Assembly: GCA_951812285.1 (NCBI GenBank)
Contig: OX638292.1
Coordinates: 2,627,001 to 2,691,000 of the forward strand
Reading direction: 5' to 3'
DNA length: 64,000 nucleotides
Origin: an uncultured Dehalococcoidia bacterium
GTDB lineage: Bacteria > Chloroflexota > Dehalococcoidia > Lucifugimonadales > UBA1127
Part shown: positions 1-8,425 of the stretch, one piece after another
Position numbering within the stretch: position 1 is the stretch's first letter
Layout of the letters: every line of letters starts with the position of its first letter
Position numbers and translations under genes: made by a program
Notes under the pieces: model-generated
What the model saw: the letters and a program-made list of their open reading frames with translations, nothing else
Told to the model about the DNA's origin: nothing
Databases searched by the model: none

Positions 1-715
1 TGTTTGTTCATGTTACCACTGATGGTGTGAGGCAGAGGTGTAATGTGCCTTCGATGCGTGCATGGGGTGGGCGTGGGAGCCTTCGGGAGGACGGAACAGC
101 TTTGGGATGTGCGGGCTGCGGAGGGGGTACCCTGCGCTTCCGGATTCCCGCCCCCTTATTGGAGTGCGGGGCATGCTTTCGGCGGGACGGAAGCGGGAGG
201 GGTTGGGGTTGAGACGGGCTCGGGGCTAGCGAACCCCCACTACCCGTCCCCTCTGGATTCCTGCCTTCGCAGGAATGACGAGGTGGGGGTGGGGCCGGTC
301 GAAGGTGGTAGTTGGCTGCGGGGGAGGTTCCCGCCATTTGGCGGGACGGGCGTTTCGCGAATCGCCCTTACGCCCCGAAACCCTGCCCACCCTCCCCGCG
401 CCACCCCTGGATCCCGGCCTCCGCCGGGATGGAGGTGGGAGGAGGCGGGGCTGCGAAGGAGTTGGGGTATGCGGTCCCCCACTACCCGTCCCCTCTGGAT
501 TCCCCCGCCCCCGTATCGGAGTACGGGGCAAGCTTCACGGGGGCAGGCTCTGCCTTCGCAGGAATGACGAGGTGGGGGTGGGAGACTGCCAAGTTGGCCG
601 CAATTGGGGGGTGATTGCCTAGCCAATTGCCGTTGGTCTTGCGTACCATCGGTGTCCGATCGTCCTCGAGATGGGCACTATATCCGGACAGACTGCTGGG
701 AGGGCTTGTGCGCCC
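1..715. repeat. Intergenic repeat cluster before recQ
   Basis: No convincing gene. The stretch holds several hairpin repeats: a nested palindrome with a CCCC..GGGG core near 140-188, a CTGGATTCCTGCC..GCAGGAATGACG hairpin at about 245-280, a GGCGGGACGGGCG..CGCCC hairpin near 338-375, a CTGGATCCCGGCC..GCCGGGATGG hairpin near 404-434, and a composite nested palindrome at about 489-570. All open frames across it are made of repeat sequence in several frames at once, which is typical of non-coding DNA. The last 100 bases before recQ are free of repeats and presumably hold its promoter, but I see no clear promoter boxes. Confidence 0.7.
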
Positions 716-2905
716 ATGACTACATCGACTGATATTCATGCGCTTTTGAAGGCGCATTTTGGGTTTGAGAGTTTCCGGGGGCAGCAGGAGGCTGTGATTT
801 GGCGGGTGCTGGGGGGTGGGGACTCGCTGCTGCTGACGCCTACGGGGGGCGGGAAGTCGTTGTGCTACCAGCTTCCGGCCCTGGCGATGGATGGGGTGAC
901 GCTGGTGGTGTCGCCGCTGATCGCGTTGATGAAGGACCAGGTGGACGGGTTGAGCGCGAACGGGATTGCGGCGCGGTTCATCAACAGCACGCTGCCGATG
1001 CGGGACATCGAGCGGGTGCAGGCGGAGGTGCGGCGGGGGGACGTGAAGATCCTGTACGTCGCGCCGGAGCGGCTGTCGGCGCCGGGGTTCCAGCGGTTCC
1101 TGAGCGGGCTGAGAGTCAGCCTGATCGCCATCGACGAGGCGCACTGCATCTCGGAGTGGGGGCACGAGTTCCGGCCGGACTACCGGAACCTGCGGCAGCT
1201 GCGGTCGATGTTCCCGCGGACGCCGGTGCTGGCGCTGACGGCGACGGCGACGGAGCGGGTGCGGCGGGACATCGTGGAGCAGCTGAACCTGCAGGGTGCA
1301 GAGGTTTTCGTCTCGAGCTTCAACCGGGCGAACCTGAGCTATGGGGTGCGGGCGAAGGACAACGTCGAGCGGCAGGTGGCGTCGTTGCTGGAGCGGTGGA
1401 AGGGGAGCCCGGCGATCGTGTACTGCTTCTCGCGGCAGGAAACGGAGGACGTGGCGGCGTCGCTGCGGGCTCGGGGCGTCGACGCGCGGGCGTACCACGC
1501 GGGGCTCGGCGCGGAGGAGCGACGACGGGCGCAAGACGACTTCTCGCGGGACCGGGCGGCGGTGATCGTCGCGACGATCGCGTTCGGGATGGGGGTCGAC
1601 AAGCCGGACGTGCGGCTCGTGGTGCATACGAGCCTGCCGAAGTCGGTGGAGAGCTACTACCAGGAGACGGGGCGGGCCGGGCGCGACGGGCTGCCGAGCG
1701 AGTGCGTGCTGCTTTTCAGCTACGGCGACAAGGTGCGGCAGGAGTTTTTCATCAAGCGAATTGAGGACGAGGGGGAGCAGGGGAACGCGCAGGAGAAGCT
1801 GGACCAGATGGTGCGGTTTGCGCAGCTGCACTCGTGCCGGCGGCGGTATTTGCTGGAGTACTTCGGCGAGCGGTGGGACGCGGAGGAGTGCGGCGGGTGC
1901 GACGTATGCCTGGCGAGCGAGGAGCGGGGGGAGTTCGACGCGACGGAGATCGCGCAGAAGGCGCTTTCCGCTGTCGTGCGGACCGGGGAGAGGTACGGGG
2001 CGGCGCATGTTACGGGCGTGCTGGTGGGCAGCCGGGAGAAGCGCATCCTGGCTGCGGGGCACGACGAGCTGAGCGTGTACGGCATCGTCAAGGACCTCGA
2101 CCGGGGCCAGCTGCGGGAGGTGCTCGGGCTGCTGCAGGCGCGGGGGCTGCTGGCGCTGAACGACGGGGAGTACCCGACGCTGCGGGTCACGGACGCGGGG
2201 CGGGGGTTCCTGCAAGGCCGCGAGAGACTGTCGCTGCCGGTGCTGCGGACGGAGAGGCGGGCGGCGGCGCGGCTGTTCGACGGGGAGTCGCTGGAGTACG
2301 ACGCGGAGCTCTTCGAGGAGCTGCGGGCGCTACGGCGGCGGCTGGCGGACGAGCAGGACGTGCCCGCGTTCGTGGTGTTCGGCGACGTGTCGCTGCGGCA
2401 CATGGCGGCATCGCGGCCGACGACGGCGGAGGCGTTTACGCGGGTGCCAGGCGTCGGGCAGGCGAAGCTGGCGGCGTACGGCGGGGCGTTCACGGACGCC
2501 GTCCGGCGGTACGTCGAGGAGCACGGGATTGCGGCGGAAGAGCCCTCGGCGCCGTCGCTGTTCGTCGGTCCGGCGCGGGCGAACGGGCAGCGGCGATCGA
2601 CGCGCGACAGCACGCGGGAGCTGCTGGCGCGGGGGCTGTCGGTAGAGGCGATCGCGCGGGAGCGGGGGATCTCGGCGAAGACGGTGCTGGGGCACATCGA
2701 GAGCCTGGACCGCGGGGGGGAGGCGCTGGAGGTGGGGCACCTGGCGCCGCCGGCGGAGCGGATGCGGCGGATCGAGGAGGCGTTCGGGGTGTGCGGGAGC
2801 GCGTTTCTGCGGCCGGTGTGGGAGTATCTCGGGTCGGAGTTTGGGTACGACGAGATTCGGGTTGCGCGGGTGTGTTTGCGGCAGTCGGGGCGGTTGGAGG
2901 GGTAG
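716..2905 (+). CDS. recQ: ATP-dependent DNA helicase RecQ
   Basis: A 729-residue superfamily 2 3'-5' DNA helicase for recombination and replication-fork repair. Visible motifs are Walker A TGGGKS (residues 43-48), the DEAH box (140-143) followed by CISEWGHEFRPDY, and the motif VI region ETGRAGRDG. After the helicase core comes the zinc-binding segment with CGGCDVC, then a winged-helix RQC part, an HRDC domain near residues 540-620, and a C-terminal helix-turn-helix of the HTH_40 type (LSVEAIARERGISAKTV). This order is the classic long bacterial RecQ. An ATG at 671 would add 15 residues without family support; the ATG at 716 (MTTSTDIHALL) fits the family N-terminus better. The gene stands alone. 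Confidence 0.95.
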   Translation: MTTSTDIHALLKAHFGFESFRGQQEAVIWRVLGGGDSLLLTPTGGGKSLCYQLPALAMDGVTLVVSPLIALMKDQVDGLSANGIAARFINSTLPMRDIERVQAEVRRGDVKILYVAPERLSAPGFQRFLSGLRVSLIAIDEAHCISEWGHEFRPDYRNLRQLRSMFPRTPVLALTATATERVRRDIVEQLNLQGAEVFVSSFNRANLSYGVRAKDNVERQVASLLERWKGSPAIVYCFSRQETEDVAASLRARGVDARAYHAGLGAEERRRAQDDFSRDRAAVIVATIAFGMGVDKPDVRLVVHTSLPKSVESYYQETGRAGRDGLPSECVLLFSYGDKVRQEFFIKRIEDEGEQGNAQEKLDQMVRFAQLHSCRRRYLLEYFGERWDAEECGGCDVCLASEERGEFDATEIAQKALSAVVRTGERYGAAHVTGVLVGSREKRILAAGHDELSVYGIVKDLDRGQLREVLGLLQARGLLALNDGEYPTLRVTDAGRGFLQGRERLSLPVLRTERRAAARLFDGESLEYDAELFEELRALRRRLADEQDVPAFVVFGDVSLRHMAASRPTTAEAFTRVPGVGQAKLAAYGGAFTDAVRRYVEEHGIAAEEPSAPSLFVGPARANGQRRSTRDSTRELLARGLSVEAIARERGISAKTVLGHIESLDRGGEALEVGHLAPPAERMRRIEEAFGVCGSAFLRPVWEYLGSEFGYDEIRVARVCLRQSGRLEG

Positions 2906-2925
2906 GGGGGCGGCTTGTGCAGCTA

Positions 2926-2955
2926 TTGCCAAACATTCCATAAAAGGAATATATT
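2926..2955 (+). promoter_or_regulatory. Promoter and operator of the HigBA-like pair
   Basis: TTGCCA (2926-2931) and TATATT (2950-2955) are separated by 18 bp, a plausible sigma-70 promoter. An inverted repeat ATTCC-ATAAAA-GGAAT (2935-2950) lies between the boxes and touches the -10, as expected for autorepression by the XRE antitoxin. The toxin ATG starts 7 bp after the -10, so transcription would begin at or next to the start codon. Confidence 0.5.
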
Positions 2956-2961
2956 GAAAAT

Positions 2962-3324
2962 ATGCCTTGGGAGGCCGAGTACACGAACCAATTTGGGCAG
3001 TGGTGGGAAGGACTAACGGAGAGCCAACAAGACGCAATAGCCGCCCGGGTCGAGCTTCTCATGGAGCGAGGCCCCAACCTGCCTTACCCGTTCTCCTCGG
3101 ACATCATCGGGTCGCGCCACGGCGCCATGCGAGAGCTCCGGGCGCAAGCCGCGGGCCGGCCTTTGCGCGTCCTGTATGCCTTCGACCCCAGGCGAATGGC
3201 CATATTGCTCATTGGCGGCGACAAGACGGGCATCGACAGGTTCTACGGAGAATACGTCCCGTGGGCTGACAGACTCTATGACGACCACTTGGAGGAACTG
3301 CGAGGGGAGGGGTTGATTCAATGA
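2962..3324 (+). CDS. RelE/HigB-type toxin (phage Gp49-like)
   Basis: A 120-residue protein of the RelE-superfamily phage-derived Gp49/HigB group. These toxins are ribosome-dependent mRNA interferases that are held inactive by a partner antitoxin. Supporting residues are the basic central strand GSRHGAMRELRAQAAGRPLRVLY, followed by the typical AILLIGGDKTG core and an acidic C-terminal helix. Its stop codon overlaps the start of the next gene (an XRE regulator), giving the toxin-first order usual for HigBA. The start at 2962 sits only 7 bp from the promoter -10; an AAGGA at 2944-2948 is far for a ribosome site, so the mRNA may be leaderless. Confidence 0.85.
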   Translation: MPWEAEYTNQFGQWWEGLTESQQDAIAARVELLMERGPNLPYPFSSDIIGSRHGAMRELRAQAAGRPLRVLYAFDPRRMAILLIGGDKTGIDRFYGEYVPWADRLYDDHLEELRGEGLIQ

Positions 3325-3653
3325 GTGGGCGCCAGCCATTCAACAAATTAACCGAGGGGTTCTCGAAGGAGCGGCGGGAACGCATCGAAGCAATCAAGGC
3401 CGAATTGGTTGCTGAGTTGCCGCTGCACGAGCTTCGGCAGGCGCTGAAGATCACGCAGAGGGACCTGGCCGATCAGTTACAGGTGAATCAGCCCGCTGTT
3501 TCCAAGCTGGAGCAACGCGCTGACATGTACGTGTCCAGTCTCCGGTCATACATCGAGGCTGCGGGCGGGAGACTGAAGATTGTGGCAGAGTTTCCCGAAG
3601 GCGAGGTGGTCATTTCCAACTTCTCCCAGATTGGCGGGACGGAAGGGGAGTAG
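3321..3653 (+). CDS. XRE-family antitoxin (HigA-like)
   Basis: A 110-residue DNA-binding antitoxin. A Cro/C1-type helix-turn-helix is visible in ITQRDLADQLQVNQPAVSKLE, roughly residues 50-70, followed by a short C-terminal part ending in EVVISNFSQIGG. It starts within the toxin stop codon (ATGA overlap), which suggests translational coupling. The family normally neutralises the toxin directly and represses its own operon. The inverted repeat in the promoter (2935-2950) is the likely operator. Confidence 0.85.
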   Translation: MSGRQPFNKLTEGFSKERRERIEAIKAELVAELPLHELRQALKITQRDLADQLQVNQPAVSKLEQRADMYVSSLRSYIEAAGGRLKIVAEFPEGEVVISNFSQIGGTEGE

Positions 3654-3702
3654 TGCCCCTGCGAGTTCTATCCATTCAGCAGTATTTGGGCCTTCGATGG
3701 CC

Positions 3703-3860
3703 TCCCGGACCCCTCCCCTGGATCCCGGCTTCCGCCGGGATGGAGGCGGAAATAGTTGTTTGATTCCCCCTAAGATGTGTGAGCGTCACCCCCAACGCCA
3801 GCCCCTCTGGATTCCCCCTTTCGCGGGGGCTGGCTCTGCCTTCGCAGGAATGACGCTGGC
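3703..3860. repeat. Two hairpin repeats after higBA
   Basis: A CCCGG-loop-CCGGG hairpin (family with CTGGATCCCGGC) lies at about 3714-3746. A composite hairpin of the CTCTGGATTCC..GGAATGACG type with an extra GCGGGGGC segment lies at about 3803-3856. They sit between convergent genes and may act as mRNA 3'-end structures; no U-tract is visible. Confidence 0.6.
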
Positions 3861-3888
3861 GGGGTCGATTGCTGCTGTTGAACGGGAG

Positions 3889-4968
3889 TTAGCGCTTCAA
3901 GATGAGGGCTTGGCAGAACTTGGCGGTGTCGTAGAGGTCTGGGATGTCTACGTACTCGCGGGTGGTGTGCATTAGGTTGGTGGACATGCCTACGACGACG
4001 GCGGGGATTCCGTGGCGGTTGAAGACGTTGGCGTCTGTGCCGCCGCCGGTGGGCTTGAGGTCGGGGTGGAGGCCGAGGTCGCCGAGGACGCCGGTGGCGC
4101 GCTGGACCATGACGTGGTCATTGGGCAGGTGGTAGGTGTGGAACTGAACGGTGAGGTCGCCGACGATCTTGGCCTCCGAGTAATCTGAGCGGGCCTTCGA
4201 GAGGGCGTCCTCTACCTGGAGGCGGAGGAGTTCGAGGGTCTCGGTGTTGCGGGAGCGAAACTCGCCGGAGAAGAAGGCCTCCTCGGGGACGGCGTTTCGG
4301 ACGCTGCCGCCGCTAATCAGGCCGACGTTGATGGTGGTCTCGTCGTCCATGCGGCCCTGAGGGAGGCGGCCGATGATGTCGGCGGCGATGCGGATGGCGT
4401 TGAGGCCCTTCTCGGGCTCGACGCCGGCGTGGGCGGAGCGGCCGGTGACGTGGACGTCGAAGCCGACGTAGGTGGGGCTGGCGGTGATGACGGTGTTGAC
4501 GGGGCCGTTGCCATCGAAGACGACGGCCTGCTTGGCCTGCACCAAGGAGAAGTCGAGGTTCCAGGCGCCGACGAGGCCGATCTCCTCGCCGCGGGTGAAG
4601 ACGAGCTGGACGGGGATGCGCTGGAGGCCATCCTCGCGGACGGACTCGAGTGCCTCGAGGATGGCGGCGATGCCTGCCTTGCAGTCGCCGCCGAGGATGG
4701 TGGTGCCGTCGGTGTGGACCTCGTCACCGACGACGCGGGGCTTGATGCCGTGGCCGGGATTAACGGTGTCCATGTGGGCGGAGAGCATGAGGGGGTCGGA
4801 GCCCTCCTCGGATGCGAGCAGGTTGCCGTGGGCGTCGCGGGCGATGGTGAAGCCGAGGTTGGTGAGACGGCGGGTTAGGTCCTGGGCCATCTCCTCCTCC
4901 TCACCGGAGGGAGAGTCGATCTGCACGATGTCGCAGAAGGTGGTTACGAGTCGGTCCTTGTCCAGCAT
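3889..4968 (-). CDS. M20 family metallopeptidase (PepT-like)
   Basis: A 359-residue zinc-dependent exopeptidase related to peptidase T and other M20/M42-like tri- and dipeptidases. The metal-site motifs are in order: SAHMDTVNP (about residue 65), GGDCKAGIAA, and TRGEEIGLVGAW. The dimerisation/lid insert contains GRSAHAG with the family histidine, and the C-terminal ligand region is GGGTDANVF. An ATG at 5046 would add 26 Pro-rich residues unlike the family. I start at 4968 (MLDKDRLV), where similarity begins. It probably degrades small peptides in the cytoplasm. No operon partner is evident. Confidence 0.88.
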   Translation of the reverse strand: MLDKDRLVTTFCDIVQIDSPSGEEEEMAQDLTRRLTNLGFTIARDAHGNLLASEEGSDPLMLSAHMDTVNPGHGIKPRVVGDEVHTDGTTILGGDCKAGIAAILEALESVREDGLQRIPVQLVFTRGEEIGLVGAWNLDFSLVQAKQAVVFDGNGPVNTVITASPTYVGFDVHVTGRSAHAGVEPEKGLNAIRIAADIIGRLPQGRMDDETTINVGLISGGSVRNAVPEEAFFSGEFRSRNTETLELLRLQVEDALSKARSDYSEAKIVGDLTVQFHTYHLPNDHVMVQRATGVLGDLGLHPDLKPTGGGTDANVFNRHGIPAVVVGMSTNLMHTTREYVDIPDLYDTAKFCQALILKR

Positions 4969-5050
4969 GTTGGCCTCCGGGCGCGGGGTGGGCGAGTGTT
5001 GGGGGCATTGTACAGGATGGGGCGGGGGATTGACCGGCATCGTCACCCGG

Positions 5051-5854
5051 TCAGGAGGGCAGGCGCATTCTTGCTGCTAGTACTGGCGGGATGTCGGGGA
5101 TATGCGACCAAGAGAGGGTTTTGTAGTCTTCCTCGATTGCGTCGAGGGTTGGTTCGAGGATGCCGTCCATGACGAAGCCGGCTTGGAAGCAGGCGTTTAG
5201 CAGGTCGCTCAGGGGGCGGTGGAAGTACCAGTGCGGTTCCGGCTGCCCGAGCATGGCGATTCCCTTTGCGGCGTAGGGCTGGGCATACCTCGACACCTTG
5301 ACGGACCTCTCGACTGTGGCGTCCCCGCCGCGTTCGTGACGCTCCATGACCATTGTCATTTCGGGTGAGTTGAAGCAGGGGTGCATGACCGAAAAGACAA
5401 ATCGGCCGCCGGGCTTCAGGAGGACGGGCAAGGCGCCGATGAGCGGGGCGATGTCTGACATGTCCATGAGGGCCATTGAGCAGACGGCCGCGTCGAAGCG
5501 AGTTTCGGCCAAGCTGAGCAGGGCTTCGGAGTTGACGGCGTCAATGACGCGGTAGTCGACGGGGAGGGCTGCGCTTGTCCGGGCCTTCGCGATGTCGATC
5601 ATTGGGGCCGAGAAGTCAAAGGCGGTAACCGTAGCTCCCAGCTCGGCCATGCGGCGGGCGAACTGCCCGTTGCCGCAGGCGGCGTCGAGGATGCGCTGGC
5701 CGCTCTCAAGCTCCAGCAATGCCAGCGTAGCCGGTTCCACCAGCTTCCTGTGGAACTCGTTGCCCTCGCCCATCCGTTGGGCCCAGAACGCTGCGTTGGT
5801 GTCCCACGCTGTCCGGGACTGGCCGTGCAGGCCTGCGAAGTCAGCTTCTGTCAT
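5051..5854 (-). CDS. Class I SAM-dependent methyltransferase
   Basis: A 267-residue Rossmann-fold methyltransferase of the Methyltransf_11/25 group. Motif I is ILDAACGNGQFARR near residue 55, motif II is the acidic VTAFDFS, and the post-motif LKPGGRFVFSVMHPCFNSP is typical of small-molecule methyltransferases. The substrate cannot be read from the sequence. The ATG at 5854 (MTEADFAG) is preferred over 5869 because it begins the recognisable fold. The next gene on this strand ends only about 80 bp upstream, so the two might be cotranscribed. Confidence 0.85.
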   Translation of the reverse strand: MTEADFAGLHGQSRTAWDTNAAFWAQRMGEGNEFHRKLVEPATLALLELESGQRILDAACGNGQFARRMAELGATVTAFDFSAPMIDIAKARTSAALPVDYRVIDAVNSEALLSLAETRFDAAVCSMALMDMSDIAPLIGALPVLLKPGGRFVFSVMHPCFNSPEMTMVMERHERGGDATVERSVKVSRYAQPYAAKGIAMLGQPEPHWYFHRPLSDLLNACFQAGFVMDGILEPTLDAIEEDYKTLSWSHIPDIPPVLAARMRLPS

Positions 5855-5934
5855 GGCTCTCCCCCTCACACGTCACGGGCGCGCCTCTGAAGAATCGCCG
5901 GAATGAAACGGAGCGGACAGAGCGCGCTCGCCGC

Positions 5935-7419
5935 CTACCCGGCGGTTTCTCCGGCGCGGTCTTCCGCGACGCGGCGGTCCGTTTCTTCCCAGAAGCGCTG
6001 GAGCGAGGCGTCGGCGCGGGAGTAGTCGTAGGAGTGGTAGCGGCCCTGGCGGAGGCGGACGACGTCGCCGTTGAAGTAGCGCTCGTAGAGGATCTGGCGG
6101 GAGCCGAACTGGGTGCCGATGAAGTCCCAGATGAGGCGGAAGAGCCGGACGCGGTCGAAGGCCTCGGAGCGGGCGCCCTGGAAGTACTTGTCGATGAGGG
6201 GGCGCATGGCGCTGTCGAAGTCGTCCTCGGTGGGGGTGAGCATGAGGCCGGCGGCGGCGAGTTGCTGGAGGATGTCGGTGACGCGCTGGTAGGCGTCAGG
6301 GGCCCAGTGGCGCATGGCGTGGCAGGGCTCAGGGGAGAGCCAGATGCCCTCGCCCATCCAGGGGGCGGCGTCGGCCTCCATGGCGCGGAGGTAGGCGCGG
6401 ACGGTCTCGGTGGTGTCGATGATCTCGGCGACCTTCTCCTGGACGTGGGAGTGGACGCCGATGCCGATGGCGTCGCAGAGGGCGTGGGCCATGCCGACGG
6501 CGAACTCCAGCTTGGCGATGTTCTTCACGGCGACGTGCTGCATGTACTGTCGCCACATGATGCCGAGGTTGATGAGGTGGTTGTGGAGCTGCCAGTCGCC
6601 GTAGCAGAAGACGCGTTCCCAGGGGACGAGGACGTCATCGAAGACGGCGAGGGCGTCCATCTCGTCGAAGCGGCTGGAGAGGGGCTGGTCGTAGAGGGAG
6701 CGGCCCTTGTCGAAGCTCTCGCGGCAGATGAAGCTGAGGCCCTTTGTCGCGACGGGGATGGCGAAGCCGAGGGCGTACATCTCCTCCTCCTCGCCGCGCA
6801 GGGGCCGGTACGGAGGGACGAAGAGCTCGTCGGTGAAGGGCGCGAGGGTGGCGAGGAGCTTGGCGCCGCGGAGGATGATGCCCTCCGAGGTGGTGTCGAC
6901 GACGCCGACGGGGATGTAGGGGTCGGACTGCTGGCCGACGGACACGCCGCGGTTGACCTGCGGGTGGCCGAAGCAGTGGGTGAGCGACAGGTCGTTGTCG
7001 CGGATGTAGGCGTGGTAGTCGACGAGGTTTTGGGCGAAGCGCTTGTCGGTGCGGCCGTGCAGCTCGGCCATCTGGCGGGTGGCGGTGACCTGGATGTTCA
7101 CGTAGTCGGGGGTGCGGCCGAGGATGCCGTGGTGGGCGTGTGAGACGATCTCGAGGGCGCGGCGGCGGCGGAGCAGGTCCTCCTGGCTGTTGGGGATGAT
7201 GTAGGAGAGGCCGACGGGGTCGCCGGTGGCGGGCGAGCGGAAGGTCATGTCGTCGTGCAGGGCCGGGTCGTGCTGGAGGTCGTAGAGGTCGGCGAGGGTG
7301 CGGGCCATGCGGCCGAGCTTGGGGTGGGTGGTGACGTCATGGATGAGCTCGCCCTCGAGCCAGATCTCGCGGGAGTCCCGGAGGCCGTCGAGGAACTGGC
7401 GGCCCGTGCGAATGCCCAT
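5935..7419 (-). CDS. HpaB-family FADH2-dependent monooxygenase (4-hydroxyphenylacetate 3-hydroxylase type)
   Basis: A 494-residue oxygenase component of the HpaB/PheA/TftD family, which hydroxylates phenolic substrates using FADH2 supplied by a separate reductase. Length and landmarks fit: a start resembling MGIRTGRQFLDGLRD, the YIIPNSQEDLLRRRRALE segment, THCFGHPQVNRG, and the DDVLVPWERVF strand. No HpaC-type flavin reductase is adjacent, so reduced flavin must come from elsewhere. The true substrate is uncertain because the family also covers chlorophenols and pyrroles, as well as 4-hydroxybutyryl-CoA dehydratase relatives. A 19-bp palindrome lies just upstream. Confidence 0.9.
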   Translation of the reverse strand: MGIRTGRQFLDGLRDSREIWLEGELIHDVTTHPKLGRMARTLADLYDLQHDPALHDDMTFRSPATGDPVGLSYIIPNSQEDLLRRRRALEIVSHAHHGILGRTPDYVNIQVTATRQMAELHGRTDKRFAQNLVDYHAYIRDNDLSLTHCFGHPQVNRGVSVGQQSDPYIPVGVVDTTSEGIILRGAKLLATLAPFTDELFVPPYRPLRGEEEEMYALGFAIPVATKGLSFICRESFDKGRSLYDQPLSSRFDEMDALAVFDDVLVPWERVFCYGDWQLHNHLINLGIMWRQYMQHVAVKNIAKLEFAVGMAHALCDAIGIGVHSHVQEKVAEIIDTTETVRAYLRAMEADAAPWMGEGIWLSPEPCHAMRHWAPDAYQRVTDILQQLAAAGLMLTPTEDDFDSAMRPLIDKYFQGARSEAFDRVRLFRLIWDFIGTQFGSRQILYERYFNGDVVRLRQGRYHSYDYSRADASLQRFWEETDRRVAEDRAGETAG

Positions 7420-7445
7420 GTGAATACCCCCCTGCGTGCGCTGTG

Positions 7446-7464
7446 CTGCTAGAGATTCTAGCAG
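7446..7464 (-). promoter_or_regulatory. 19-bp palindrome upstream of the HpaB-type gene
   Basis: CTGCTAGA-GAT-TCTAGCAG is a perfect inverted repeat with 8-bp arms, located 27 bp upstream of the monooxygenase start codon. It could be a repressor operator or a 5'-leader hairpin. No other copy was noticed in the window. Confidence 0.45.
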
Positions 7465-7556
7465 GGCGGGGGCGGCGTTGAAACGTTCGGGCCCGCCCCG
7501 AGTGGGTTGACCGCAGGGGTGGGTCGCAGCAGAGTGGCACGGAGAGGCGAGGCAGG

Positions 7557-7662
7557 CCCTTTGACAGGCTCAGGGCGAACGGACATGGGGAGGGCGGTCC
7601 ACGAAGGCGTCGGGGCGCGGGCAGCCCCACCCCTGGATCCCGGCTTTCGCCGGGATGGAGGT
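7557..7662. repeat. Two intergenic repeats
   Basis: A CCTTTGACAGGCTCAGGGCG-type repeat lies at 7557-7582 and a CTGGATCCCGGC..GCCGGGATGGAGG hairpin at about 7630-7662. They occupy most of the gap between the divergent HpaB-type gene and the small gene at 7735. Confidence 0.6.
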
Positions 7663-7734
7663 GGGGGGAGGTCTCCTCCGACGGATTCAGGACGGGCTGA
7701 AGGCGAAGGGAGTCATTGGCCAAAGGAGGCGCAG

Positions 7735-8025
7735 ATGGAGCGCAAGGCGAGGGTGAAGACGTTCTCGTTTCACTGGGGGAGCGGGTACATTGCGGAGGAG
7801 GCGCAGGTGGACGGGGAGCACCATGTGCCGACGTTCCAGCTGATGCGGTACACAGAGGGGCACGCGGCGGGCAGCGTGAGCCTTCGGTTCTGCCAGTACA
7901 ACCACCGGGGCGGCTTCCGTCGATCGCCGCTGATGATGGGCGAGGAGGAGGTCGAGATGATGCGGGAGGCGCTGAAGGAGACGCCGGAGCTGCTGGCGAT
8001 GCTGCGGCGGCTCGTCGAGGACTAG
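7735..8025 (+). CDS. Conserved hypothetical protein, 96 residues
   Basis: Small soluble protein of unknown function. A clear ribosome site AAAGGAGG (7722-7729) sits 5 bp before this ATG, which decides the start; the longer upstream frame is repeat sequence. The protein has an N-terminal beta-rich half (KTFSFHWGSGYIAEEAQ, GSVSLRFCQYN) and a C-terminal helix EEEVEMMREALKETPELLAMLRRLVE. I do not recognise the family. Confidence 0.7.
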   Translation: MERKARVKTFSFHWGSGYIAEEAQVDGEHHVPTFQLMRYTEGHAAGSVSLRFCQYNHRGGFRRSPLMMGEEEVEMMREALKETPELLAMLRRLVED

Positions 8026-8180
8026 GGACGGGGTGGAGCAATTCGCCCTACGTGGCGCAACTGCCCCGTATCTACTATGGCATTCGGCACCATGACAGCG
8101 TACACTAGACGCGGCTACCCGCTATGTGCTTGAATAATGTTGTGTCACCAGCAAGGCGGTAGGCAGGGTGCGCCCACGAG

Positions 8181-8363
8181 GTTTACGGGAATTTGCCCTG
8201 TAAACATGCTGACTTGGGCAGCGGGATGGGGTAGCATCCGTCCCATATTTGGGACACAGCCACCCATGCCCGGCAAAACGCATAGAGCGCTCGCCCACGC
8301 CGTGGCCGCGGGAACTGAGTGGAGTAAGACTCCAGCGCGGGCCGGCCAGAACTGGATTACCAG
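8181..8363 (+). ncRNA. Hairpin-rich leader upstream of lipoprotein gene (putative structured RNA)
   Basis: The 400-bp gap before the lipoprotein gene holds no gene and no repeat-family member but many hairpins: GTTTACGGG/CCC-T-GTAAAC (8181-8205), GGATG/CATCC (8224-8239), GTCCCA/TGGGAC (8240-8255), TGGAGT-AAG-ACTCCA (8320-8334) enclosed by CCGCG/CGCGG (8306-8340), and CTGG-ATTA-CCAG (8352-8363). The order GGGAA, hairpin, AGC-GCGG, CCAGACAC is faintly like a cobalamin-riboswitch core, but conserved boxes are not intact. I call it only a candidate structured leader. Confidence 0.3.
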
Positions 8364-8425
8364 ACACGCATAAAACCCGCAGGTGTGGGGAGGCCACCAA
8401 ACAGCACTTGTGAGGAAGGGAGACA

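Noticed and set aside
1..60. Possible end of an upstream gene on the plus strand
   Set aside because: The first frames end quickly or run into repeats, and no family motif is visible in the few codons available.
482..2215. A 577-residue open frame on the minus strand over recQ
   Set aside because: It covers recQ on the opposite strand; composition is that of an antisense shadow (Arg/Pro/Leu-rich), and recQ itself has all family motifs.
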